A stretch of DNA of 12,521 nt, from assembly GCA_023229665.1 (NCBI GenBank), contig JALNYW010000009.1, forward strand, positions 1 to 12,521. Direction: 5' to 3'. Numbering within the stretch: position 1 is the stretch's first letter; every line of letters begins with the position of its first letter. Source of the DNA: Patescibacteria group bacterium. GTDB taxonomy: Bacteria > Patescibacteriota > Patescibacteriia > 2-12-FULL-60-25. Below, piece by piece: positions 6,333 through 12,521 of this stretch. The notes beneath the pieces are model-generated. The model was not told the DNA's origin. It did not search any database and worked only from the letters and a program-made list of their open reading frames with translations. The translations under genes were made by a program, and so were the position numbers.

Positions 6333-6348
6333 AGTTTCACGTGAAACA
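6333..6348. promoter_or_regulatory. parS site 3 (15 of 16)
   Basis: AGTTTCACGTGAAACA differs from the consensus only at the first base; the 14-bp palindromic core is intact. It lies 68 bases beyond site 2 and 20 bases before the 3' end of tRNA-Arg. Confidence 0.85.
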
Positions 6349-6367
6349 AATAACCATTTGTTTCACC

Positions 6368-6442
6368 TGGTGCCTCCATGTGGAATTGAACCACAATCTA
6401 GGGCTTAGGAGTCCCTCGTTCTATCCGTTGAACTATGGAAGC
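6368..6442 (-). tRNA. tRNA-Arg(CCT)
   Basis: A 75-base cloverleaf on the minus strand with encoded CCA. The acceptor GCTTCCA pairs with TGGAGGC (one wobble), and the D arm is GTTC/GAAC. The anticodon stem is AGGGA/GCCCT with loop CTCCTAA, giving anticodon CCT (codon AGG). The T arm is TGTGG/CCACA with TTCAATT and a four-base variable loop. The innermost anticodon-stem pair (A31-G39) is a mismatch, a small irregularity that does not change the assignment. Confidence 0.93.
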
Positions 6443-6444
6443 GT

Positions 6445-6474
6445 AAGTGTCGTAAAATACTATACATGACACTT
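6445..6474. repeat. Inverted repeat upstream of tRNA-Arg
   Basis: AAGTGTC (6445-6451) and GACACTT (6468-6474) are perfect 7-bp arms around 16 AT-rich bases. On the minus strand the AT-rich centre contains TATAGT, a possible -10 for tRNA-Arg, so the arms may flank its promoter. No good -35 is visible. Confidence 0.4.
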
Positions 6475-6607
6475 CACACTTTAGCGGGGTAGGGTTGTGA
6501 ACGTGCCTGCTCAAAAAAGTCGAAAATCAAGCAGAGCGAAGTATAATTTTTCATGACCCCTTCTGTCAAACAAAATATATTAAGGATAACTCATCTGAGG
6601 TAGGGAT

Positions 6608-6636
6608 TTGACAATAGAGCCAAGATTACATAATCT
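6608..6636 (+). promoter_or_regulatory. rpsT promoter with a consensus -35
   Basis: A perfect TTGACA (6608-6613) is followed after 17 bases by TAATCT (6631-6636), or after 15 bases by CATAAT (6629-6634). Either choice puts the transcript start only a few bases before the rpsT ATG at 6649. Confidence 0.65.
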
Positions 6637-6637
6637 T
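6622..6637. promoter_or_regulatory. Operator-like palindrome over the rpsT -10
   Basis: AAGATTA-CA-TAATCTT has perfect 7-bp arms and covers the -10 region of the rpsT promoter. A dyad in this position is typical of a repressor site, but it might also be chance in AT-rich sequence. No candidate regulator is encoded nearby. Confidence 0.4.
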
Positions 6638-6648
6638 CACCGCGATCT

Positions 6649-6912
6649 ATGCCAAACAAGCATGCAGCCATCAAAGACCTCCGCAAGAACAAGCGCCGCG
6701 CTGCGCGCAATTTGCGTGACAAGACCAACGTGAAAGCGTTGATCAAGCAGTTGAAGTCCCTCGTTCAGGAAGGGAAGAAGTCGGAAGCGTTGGCCATGGT
6801 GTCCAAACTCCAACAGGCCACCGACAAGGCGAGCAAGAAAAACGTCTTGCACCGCAACAAGGCCCGCCGCATCAATTCGATGGCGATGAAAATCACCTCG
6901 ACCAAGAAATAA
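6649..6912 (+). CDS. rpsT: 30S ribosomal protein S20 (bS20)
   Basis: An 87-residue, strongly basic helical protein, exactly the usual length for S20. It opens MPNKHAAIKDLRKNKRRAARN, matching the family pattern (N-K-SA-K-R-R), and ends with the typical HRNKARRINSMAMKITSTKK tail. S20 binds 16S rRNA early in assembly of the small subunit body. There is no Shine-Dalgarno sequence before the ATG, and the promoter lies almost on top of the start, so the message may be leaderless or nearly so. It converges with holA. rpsT next to holA is a familiar bacterial pairing (as with yqeN-rpsT in Bacillus), which supports both calls. Confidence 0.97.
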   Translation: MPNKHAAIKDLRKNKRRAARNLRDKTNVKALIKQLKSLVQEGKKSEALAMVSKLQQATDKASKKNVLHRNKARRINSMAMKITSTKK

Positions 6913-6917
6913 GAAAT

Positions 6918-6950
6918 AAAAAAATCTCCCGATACACGGGAGATTTTTTT
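6918..6950. terminator. Bidirectional terminator between rpsT and holA
   Basis: AAAAAAATCTCCCG (6918-6931) is exactly complementary to CGGGAGATTTTTTT (6937-6950), with loop ATACA. This is a perfect 14-bp stem that gives a GC stem and U-run in both directions. Two bases of the holA stop codon (6949-6951) lie in its right arm. Confidence 0.93.
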
Positions 6951-7785
6951 ATGGGAGAAGGTTGAGAACTTCTTCTGCATCACTTAAACCGGAACGACTT
7001 AGTAGCAACATTAAAATAGAAGATGCCGTGAGCGCGTGTACGCGCTCTGGATTAATATTGCGGAGTTTTGAAATGACAAAGGGTGGAAGACCCGACGTAT
7101 CACCCGACTGCGCGCGCATGGCGGCCATGGACTGTTGGAGCAGGGGATACATCAGCTTTTCGCGATCGCCGGCAGATAATATATTATGCCTTGTCTTATC
7201 TTTGCGTAGAAACGCATCGGCTTGGTCGTAGAAATTCGACTCCTGTTCCAGTACGACGTCCGAAGCGCCTCCGGCCGCCAACTTGAGGAGCTCATTTGAT
7301 GCAAGCCACGCGTCTCCGTCGCATGCGCGAGCCAATTTGATGAGCGCCTGCTCATCCGTGACTCCCATGGCGCCGCCGGCTTGTCTTACCCAGTCTTCAA
7401 AAGCTTTGCCTCGCAACAGGGGATAGTCGTTCACGATAAGTTTCGGGACTTCAGTAAAAGGCTTTAGCTCAGTGTTTGTGGGCTTTTCCTGTTCAATGGA
7501 TACAACAATGACTCGCTCCGGATCTTTCGATAATGCATTAGCCAAAGCCTTGGCCTTAGGCTTCGGGCAATGCTCAATCAAACCGTCCGCACGGATGAAA
7601 CGCATGGGTGAAAACAGGCTTACGGTGAGACTACGCTCTATCACTTCGTCCACCGCGCCTTTGCCGCTTTCAAAGCGCTCAATGCTCGTTCCCGAAGGAT
7701 CGTGTTTGGTACGAAAAGCCTCCTCCAATTCATGGGCCCTTTGGGTGGCGCGGTAGGTGTCCGGCCCGCAGCACAGGATGAGCAT
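6949..7785 (-). CDS. holA: DNA polymerase III subunit delta
   Basis: A 278-residue protein beginning MLILCCGPDTYRATQRAHEL, the typical delta opening (short strand, G-x-D-x-Y/F-R-A). Further family features are a VIERSLTVSLFSPMRFIRADGL segment and, in the C-terminal half, helical repeats with ACDGDAWLASNELLKLAAG and a final helical collar region. Delta opens the sliding clamp within the clamp loader. Family members are usually about 330-345 residues, so this copy is short, mainly in the middle. The ATP-site region is degenerate, as is normal for delta. There is no Shine-Dalgarno sequence before the ATG. It diverges from the GMP synthase gene across 71 bases. Confidence 0.88.
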   Translation of the reverse strand: MLILCCGPDTYRATQRAHELEEAFRTKHDPSGTSIERFESGKGAVDEVIERSLTVSLFSPMRFIRADGLIEHCPKPKAKALANALSKDPERVIVVSIEQEKPTNTELKPFTEVPKLIVNDYPLLRGKAFEDWVRQAGGAMGVTDEQALIKLARACDGDAWLASNELLKLAAGGASDVVLEQESNFYDQADAFLRKDKTRHNILSAGDREKLMYPLLQQSMAAMRAQSGDTSGLPPFVISKLRNINPERVHALTASSILMLLLSRSGLSDAEEVLNLLP

Positions 7786-7842
7786 GGCGCCAGGTTAACC
7801 CATGGTTGCCAGGGCCGAAAGGGGGTGTTAAGAGAAGGCCAC

Positions 7843-7847
7843 GGAGG
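7843..7847 (+). promoter_or_regulatory. Strong Shine-Dalgarno sequence fixing the GMP synthase start
   Basis: GGAGG followed by T lies 9 bases before the ATG at 7857. This chooses the ATG over an in-frame TTG at 7806, which would add a 17-residue basic, unconserved extension. It is the only strong ribosome-binding site in the window. Confidence 0.85.
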
Positions 7848-7856
7848 TATCGCACC

Positions 7857-9494
7857 ATGACAACTGATTCAAGGATCGACCGGCTCCCGTGGGGGACGGG
7901 CGACGACTCGCAGGTCTGGCTCGTTCATTTCGGTTCGAAGAGCACGCCGCTCATCGCGCAGCTGTTGCGTGAGCTCGGGGTGCGTACGCGCATCCTCAAC
8001 CACGCCGATGACGAGCTCACGCTCGCAGCCGCCGACGACTCGAAGCTGCCGAAGATGGTCATCCTCTCCGGTGGCGACCAGAGCGTCTACGACGCTAATG
8101 CTCCCACCATCCGCCAGGGGACATTCGAGCAGCTCCGCAAGAACTGCTTCCTGCTCGGGATCTGCTACGGAGCCCAGCTCCTGGCCAAGCTCTCGGGCGG
8201 AGAAGTCCGGCGCGCAAAGATGGGGGAGGCGGGCCTGGTCCAGGTCCGGCTCTCCGAAGATTCCGCTTCATTCAGCGGATATCGCGGCGGACGGGCCATC
8301 ATGAACCACGGCGACGAGATCGAGCGCCTGCCCGAAGGCTGGCAGCGCGTCGCGAGCACGGACGACTGCCAAAACGCGTTCGTCTGCAGCGATCGGATCT
8401 GGGCCGTCCAGTTCCATCCGGAGATGGGCCACACCGAGAACGGTCGTGAGCTTCTCTTCGGAGCGATCAAGCGCGCCGGCGTCAGCATCGACTACCGCGT
8501 CGACCACGCCAAGTTCGTGGAGACTGCCGCTTCGTGGATGCGCGAGCAGGCCCCGCAGGGCACCGTGCTCTGCGGTCTCTCGGGAGGCGTGGATTCGTCC
8601 GTCGCGTTCCGCATCGCCGAACTCGCATTCGGCGAACGGCTGCATGGCATCTACGTCAACACCGGTTGGTTCCGCGAGGGCGAGACCGACGAGGTGCGCA
8701 ACGTCTTCGGCTCGCGCCACGTTTCGTACGTGGATGCGAGCGAGGAGTTCTACGAGGCGCTCGACCGCGTCGAGTACCCGGTCGGTCTCAAGCCCACCGA
8801 AGCCGAGTACCGCTACTACGAGGCGGTGCGCAAGTGCATCGGCGCGAAGTTCATCGACGTCTTCGTCGGTCATGCGCGCGGGCTCGGCCGTCCGGCATCG
8901 GCGCTCATCCAGGGCACCAACGCCGCCGACATCATCGAGTCGCAGACGGGTCTCAAGTCCCATCACAACGTGGCGCTACCGAAGCAGCTCGGGGTCAATA
9001 TCCTCGAGCCGCTGGCCGGCCTCTACAAGTCCGAGATCCGGGCGCTCGCGCACCACCTCGGACTGCCCGACGAGATAGCGAACCGGCAGCCCTTCCCGGG
9101 TCCGGGCCTCGCGATCCGCACCTGGGGGAAGCTCGACCGCAGCTACGCGCCGCCGCTCCGGCAGGCCAATCTCATCCTCGAAGAGGTGGTGCGAAAACAC
9201 TATCCTGACCAGGAAAACCGGCCCTGCCAGTACTATGTCGCTCTCGTGCCCCTGGCCTCGACCGGCCTCATCGGGGACGAGCGCGTCATCGGGTACGCCT
9301 GGGCCGTCCGCATGGTCTGGTCCGAGGATCGCGAGAGCTACGCCTCGCTCGAGGTGAAGGCGCTCACCCAACAAGTACAGGATGTACTCAGCAAGCGGCT
9401 GACTTCCGAAGTCCGCATGGAAGACGGCACGCGCTTCGTGCGCGTCTTCTACGAATTGACCGGCAAGCCGCCTTCGACGACGGAGCCGCACTGA
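7857..9494 (+). CDS. guaA: Divergent glutamine-hydrolysing GMP synthase
   Basis: A 545-residue protein (GuaA is usually about 510-525) that would convert XMP to GMP using glutamine and ATP. An N-terminal class I glutamine amidotransferase domain (about 15-205) has nucleophile LGICYGAQLL and the His/Glu pair in VQFHPEM. The ATP-pyrophosphatase domain carries GLSGGVDSSVA (about 238-248) and LKSHHNV. The C-terminal dimerisation and XMP-binding part has RQPFPGPGLAIR and ends FYELTGKPPSTTEPH. Departures include SGGD for SGGP, HFGSKST for DFGSQYT, ALPKQL for the usual GGLPEDM lid, and TEPH for the usual terminal IEWE. The gene is much more GC-rich than its neighbours and has the only strong Shine-Dalgarno sequence, suggesting transfer from a high-GC donor. 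A GuaA-like enzyme with altered substrate is a possible alternative. Confidence 0.9.
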   Translation: MTTDSRIDRLPWGTGDDSQVWLVHFGSKSTPLIAQLLRELGVRTRILNHADDELTLAAADDSKLPKMVILSGGDQSVYDANAPTIRQGTFEQLRKNCFLLGICYGAQLLAKLSGGEVRRAKMGEAGLVQVRLSEDSASFSGYRGGRAIMNHGDEIERLPEGWQRVASTDDCQNAFVCSDRIWAVQFHPEMGHTENGRELLFGAIKRAGVSIDYRVDHAKFVETAASWMREQAPQGTVLCGLSGGVDSSVAFRIAELAFGERLHGIYVNTGWFREGETDEVRNVFGSRHVSYVDASEEFYEALDRVEYPVGLKPTEAEYRYYEAVRKCIGAKFIDVFVGHARGLGRPASALIQGTNAADIIESQTGLKSHHNVALPKQLGVNILEPLAGLYKSEIRALAHHLGLPDEIANRQPFPGPGLAIRTWGKLDRSYAPPLRQANLILEEVVRKHYPDQENRPCQYYVALVPLASTGLIGDERVIGYAWAVRMVWSEDRESYASLEVKALTQQVQDVLSKRLTSEVRMEDGTRFVRVFYELTGKPPSTTEPH

Positions 9495-9506
9495 CACGCA
9501 ACGAAA

Positions 9507-9527
9507 AACGACCCGTCTTGGGTCGTT
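9507..9527 (-). terminator. Terminator between converging guaA and polA
   Basis: AACGACCC (9507-9514) and GGGTCGTT (9520-9527) form a perfect 8-bp stem with loop GTCTT. On the minus strand it runs straight into a U-run, making it a good polA terminator. On the plus strand the T-run lies about ten bases further on (9538-9543), so it may also help stop guaA. Confidence 0.8.
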
Positions 9528-9545
9528 GCTCGCTGCGTTTTTTCT

Positions 9546-12209
9546 TTATGCGATTTTTTCCATGTCATCCCAGTTCGTTCCCGCCTTCGCTTCGACCACG
9601 ATCGGCACGTCGAGCTTCTCTACCGTCTCCATACTATTTTTTACAAAGGCCGCAACGAGCTCCACATCTTTTTTCGGAACCTCGAATACGAGTTCGTCGT
9701 GGACCTGAAGCAAAAGCCGCGCTTCCGGACAAACATCCGGCAGTTTTGGGAAGATCGCGATCATGGAAAGCTTCATCAAGTCCGCGTCCGTCCCTTGCAC
9801 CGGCATATTGATGGCCATGCGTTCGGCCTGTGCGCGCACCTGGGCCATCATGGAATGGATTTCCGGCAAGTAGCGCTTCCGGCCAAACAGGGTCTCCACA
9901 TATCCGAGCGAGTGGGCCGAAGCTTTTGTTTCGACCATATATTCTCGCACGCCCTTGTACACTTCGAAATATTTGGCGATGAATTCTTTCGCCTCGGCAA
10001 ACGTGATGCCGGCCACCTGGGCGAGACCTTGCGGGCCCTGGCCGAAGATCAAACCGAAGTTGATCGCTTTGGCGATCCGGCGCTGGTCTTTGGTGACCTC
10101 TGTTCCGTCCACTCCGAAGATCGCGGCAGCTGTGGCCGTATGAATGTCTTCGCCTCGTTGAAAGGCGGCAATCATATTCTTGTCCTTGGCCAAGAGAGCC
10201 ACCAAACGCAATTCAATCTGAGAATAATCGCAAGATAAGAGCAAAAATCCGGGTTTAGCCACGAAGGCATGGCGGATTTCTCGCCCTAATTCGGTGCGAA
10301 TGGGGATATTTTGAAGGTTCGGATCCGTGGAGGACAGGCGTCCGGTCGCCGCGATGGCCTGGTTATAGGTCGTATGTACCCGGTCGTTCTTGTCAGCCAT
10401 GGTCGGAAGGACATCGACATATGTGGAGAGCAGTTTGGACACCTCGCGGTAATCCTCGATCATCTCGATGATGGGATGTGAGCCGCGCAACTTCTCCAAC
10501 TCGGGCGCCGCGGTTGAGAAGCCGGTCTTTCCTTTCTTCACGCCCTTGGTCGGAAGCGCGAGATGCGTAAACAAAATTTCGGCGAGCTGCGTCGGCGATC
10601 CGGGATTAAACTCGCGTCCCGCGATCTTCATCATCTTTGCTTCGATATCTTTTTTTAGTTTCGACATCTGCTTCGAAAGATCCGCCAAATGTTTTTTGTC
10701 GATCATGATGCCTTCGCGTTCCATGGCGCGCAGAATCGGAACGAGCGGAAGCTCAAAGCGTTCGAATACGCTGACGAGATTTTCTTCGACGAGTTTCGCG
10801 CGCAATAACGGCACCAGCTTCAAGATGAGTTCAGCGGTACGGAATGGGGGAGCGTCCGGCTCGATTTGGACGTTCAAAAAGTTGGCGACGAGCGCATCCA
10901 AATCATGATTGCGGTCACCCGCGCCGAGAAGATAGCCGGCGAGCATGGTATCGAAGCTCCAATGCGCGACCGAGAGGCCATAGCGCTCCAACTTTCGGAG
11001 TTCTGACTTCGTGTCATGCGCCACAAATTGCTGCGCAGGATCGAGCAGAAAATCCTTGAGCATCGATGAACCCATCAAGTGATCACTGATATGAAACGCC
11101 CTGTCTTTACTGGCCAAAACCATCCCTGACCCCGTATCCGCGAATAAAGTGCGTTGGGCATCGGCCGGGACGAAGACCGCGATTTCAAGTCCTTCGCGCA
11201 AAACCTCGAGTGCTTCATCCAAGCGCTTCTCATTTTCCACCATGACGTCCTCAACGTCGCCGCTCGCCATCTTCGGCAGCGACTTTTTTGACGGTTTTTC
11301 TTTCACGATGCGTTCCTTTTTTGCTTTCGCTTTTTCCGCCTTGGATCCCGGCATCTTGGAGAGCAAGGAACGGAATCCCATGCGATGCAAAAATCCAAGG
11401 AGCTTCTCCTGGTCATGCGGAAATGTTTCCGGCTCCGGCATCCACTTGATCGGCACGTCACGATCAATGGTCACGAGTTTCATCAACAACGGAATTTCTT
11501 TTTCCGCATCCAAAAGTTTTGCGCGCGTCGAATCCGACAAGTCGGATTTTTTATCGCGCGCCGCTTTCAGAATATTTTTCAACGATCCGAATCGTTGCAA
11601 CAAATCCGTCGCGCCTTTTTCTCCGATGCCCTTGATGCCCGGAATATTATCGGACGGATCTCCACGCATCGCTTTGTATTCCAAAAATTGCTCGACGCTT
11701 AAACCATACTCTTCCTTTACCGCATCCTCATCATATAATTTTGTTTCCGAGAGACCTTTCTTGAATGCCAAAACTGTGACGCCCTTTCCAATGAGCTGGA
11801 GCGCATCACGGTCACCGGTGACGATCACGACCTCCCAACCCTTCTTCGCCGCCTTGGTCGCGATGGTCCCGATCAAATCATCCGCCTCATACCCATCAAG
11901 CTCCAAGGATTCCACGCCAAGATACTCCAATCCTTCCTTAATCCAGGGAATTTGCGCATACAATTCATCCTCTTTTTGGACGCGATTGGCTTTGTATTGC
12001 TCATACGCCTCGTGGCGGAACGTCGCCGCCTCCGTATCCCAGCAAGCTACGAAGCAATCCGGTTTTTGCTCTTGGATTAGCTTAAAAGCCGACATCATCA
12101 TGCCATATACGCAGTTCACCACCAGTCCTTCCGGATTGGTAAGCGGACGAATGGCATGCCATGTGCGATGCAGAAGCGCATTCGCGTCCAAGATAAAAAG
12201 ACGTTTCAT
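9546..12209 (-). CDS. polA: DNA polymerase I (5' nuclease and polymerase; proofreading domain degenerate)
   Basis: An 887-residue protein. The N-terminal 5'-3' nuclease (about 1-290) has FILDANALLHR, ACWDTEAATFRHEAYEQYK, DGYEADDLIG, VTGDRDALQLI and GDPSDNIPGIKGIGEKGA, with the metal-binding Asp residues present. A Lys-rich linker (about 290-315) leads to a 3'-5' exonuclease-like domain (about 320-480) lacking the DxE motif and with AHDTKSE at motif II, so proofreading is probably absent. The polymerase (about 490-887) has RLSSTDPNLQNIPIR, motif A DYSQIELR (about 660), motif B KAINFGLIFG (about 715) and motif C VHDELVFEV (about 840). It serves in Okazaki fragment processing and repair. The O-helix Phe that discriminates against dideoxynucleotides is present; the usual Tyr four residues later is Phe. 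No Shine-Dalgarno sequence precedes the ATG. Confidence 0.97.
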   Translation of the reverse strand: MKRLFILDANALLHRTWHAIRPLTNPEGLVVNCVYGMMMSAFKLIQEQKPDCFVACWDTEAATFRHEAYEQYKANRVQKEDELYAQIPWIKEGLEYLGVESLELDGYEADDLIGTIATKAAKKGWEVVIVTGDRDALQLIGKGVTVLAFKKGLSETKLYDEDAVKEEYGLSVEQFLEYKAMRGDPSDNIPGIKGIGEKGATDLLQRFGSLKNILKAARDKKSDLSDSTRAKLLDAEKEIPLLMKLVTIDRDVPIKWMPEPETFPHDQEKLLGFLHRMGFRSLLSKMPGSKAEKAKAKKERIVKEKPSKKSLPKMASGDVEDVMVENEKRLDEALEVLREGLEIAVFVPADAQRTLFADTGSGMVLASKDRAFHISDHLMGSSMLKDFLLDPAQQFVAHDTKSELRKLERYGLSVAHWSFDTMLAGYLLGAGDRNHDLDALVANFLNVQIEPDAPPFRTAELILKLVPLLRAKLVEENLVSVFERFELPLVPILRAMEREGIMIDKKHLADLSKQMSKLKKDIEAKMMKIAGREFNPGSPTQLAEILFTHLALPTKGVKKGKTGFSTAAPELEKLRGSHPIIEMIEDYREVSKLLSTYVDVLPTMADKNDRVHTTYNQAIAATGRLSSTDPNLQNIPIRTELGREIRHAFVAKPGFLLLSCDYSQIELRLVALLAKDKNMIAAFQRGEDIHTATAAAIFGVDGTEVTKDQRRIAKAINFGLIFGQGPQGLAQVAGITFAEAKEFIAKYFEVYKGVREYMVETKASAHSLGYVETLFGRKRYLPEIHSMMAQVRAQAERMAINMPVQGTDADLMKLSMIAIFPKLPDVCPEARLLLQVHDELVFEVPKKDVELVAAFVKNSMETVEKLDVPIVVEAKAGTNWDDMEKIA

Positions 12210-12274
12210 GGCGATATGTTCTCACACCTAGAGGGGGTCGGCTAGTAAAAAATGCCGAAAAGAGCCGAGTGAAG

Positions 12275-12304
12275 ATATACACATCCATCCACTCTTTATC
12301 CACA
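12275..12304 (+). promoter_or_regulatory. DnaA box pair in the polA divergent region
   Basis: A perfect TTATCCACA (12296-12304) and a one-mismatch ATATACACA (12275-12283, consensus TTATNCACA) are in the same orientation, 21 bases apart (two helical turns). They lie between polA and the right-edge gene, next to an AT-rich stretch. The rest of the 224-base gap (12210-12433) holds the shared CTAACCATAGATAA motif and no other gene that I can see. Confidence 0.45.
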
Positions 12305-12317
12305 GTTTATTTATTCT

Positions 12318-12331
12318 CTAACCATAGATAA
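12318..12331 (+). promoter_or_regulatory. Second copy of the shared upstream motif
   Basis: CTAACCATAGATAA, 12 of 14 identical to the minus-strand motif at 154-167, lies upstream of the right-edge gene and 13 bases past the DnaA box. See the left-edge entry for the comparison. Confidence 0.3.
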
Positions 12332-12433
12332 GAAAACGATTTTTAGCGTTAGTTTAGGGAAAAATACATACATGATCAGGAGAGCCTAGTATGGAATGAG
12401 GATCTGCAAGAAAACATTACAGATCCAAATGTC

Positions 12434-12521
12434 ATGGCACCGCAACGGTTACGCTCTTTGATTCTCCGCGCCCAACTTGTCCTTGGGCTCTTTGCCGTTG
12501 CGTTCACGGGCTACTTCATTG
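12434..12521 (+). CDS. N-terminal fragment of a membrane-anchored protein (runs off the right edge)
   Basis: The ATG at 12434 opens a frame that stays open to the window edge, giving 29 residues. A basic head with RLRSLILRAQ is followed by a hydrophobic stretch (LVLGLFAVAFTGYFI), probably a signal anchor. It resembles the left-edge protein over its first membrane segment. The two other upstream ATGs (12372, 12391) meet stops within a few codons. No Shine-Dalgarno sequence is seen. It diverges from polA. Function cannot be assigned. Confidence 0.5.
   Translation, partial: MAPQRLRSLILRAQLVLGLFAVAFTGYFI

Noticed and set aside
6233..6366. The parS cluster as the replication origin itself
   Set aside because: No DnaA boxes occur in this gap and no origin genes adjoin it; parS marks origin proximity, not the origin.
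7806..7856. Upstream TTG start for guaA
   Set aside because: It adds an unconserved basic extension and ignores the GGAGG at 7843-7847 that fits the ATG at 7857.
8268..9208. Long open frames on both strands within guaA
   Set aside because: High GC removes stop codons in alternative frames; the products are Arg/Ser- or Asp/Val-rich and show no motifs.
9546..12209. Recoded TGA, as in some CPR lineages
   Set aside because: guaA ends at TGA right at its family C-terminus, and all genes read through normally with TGA as stop.
11149..12231. A 360-codon open frame antisense to polA
   Set aside because: Ser/Phe-rich composition is the shadow of polA codons, and polA has full family motifs on the other strand.

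Overview
The window looks like chromosomal DNA from a Candidate Phyla Radiation (Patescibacteria) bacterium that uses the standard code, with TGA as a stop. This is an inference. It rests on large exported Fn3/carboxypeptidase-regulatory-like surface proteins, SxNY-type repeats, a short HolA, start codons mostly without a Shine-Dalgarno sequence, and a proofreading-dead DNA polymerase I. No mobile element or CRISPR array is visible.

Layout. Left edge (1-82): the start of a membrane-anchored protein leaving the window on the minus strand. 257-5474: a minus-strand three-gene cell-surface operon, transcribed right to left. It encodes a small exported protein ending in a WxL-like domain, then a DUF916-like membrane-anchored protein, then a 1080-residue Fn3/carboxypeptidase-regulatory-like protein. 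This resembles Gram-positive csc/WxL operons. 5602-5829: a small CBU_0592-like membrane protein. 6087-6442: tRNA-Ala(CGC) and tRNA-Arg(CCT), both minus strand. Between them lie three near-perfect or perfect 16-bp parS sites plus flanking half-sites. 6649-7785: rpsT (ribosomal protein S20) convergent with holA (DNA polymerase III delta), sharing a bidirectional terminator. 7857-9494: a GC-rich, divergent glutamine-hydrolysing GMP synthase with a strong ribosome-binding site, probably acquired. 9546-12209: polA. Right edge (12434 on): the start of a second membrane-anchored protein whose first residues resemble the left-edge protein.

The most interesting signal is not a gene. The parS cluster, where ParB would load, sits in the 205-bp gap between two tRNA genes. 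Three perfect TTATCCACA DnaA boxes lie in the same 12.5 kb, and two replication genes (holA, polA) are nearby. Together these suggest an origin-proximal segregation region. I see no dnaA, dnaN, parA or parB here, so the origin itself is not shown.
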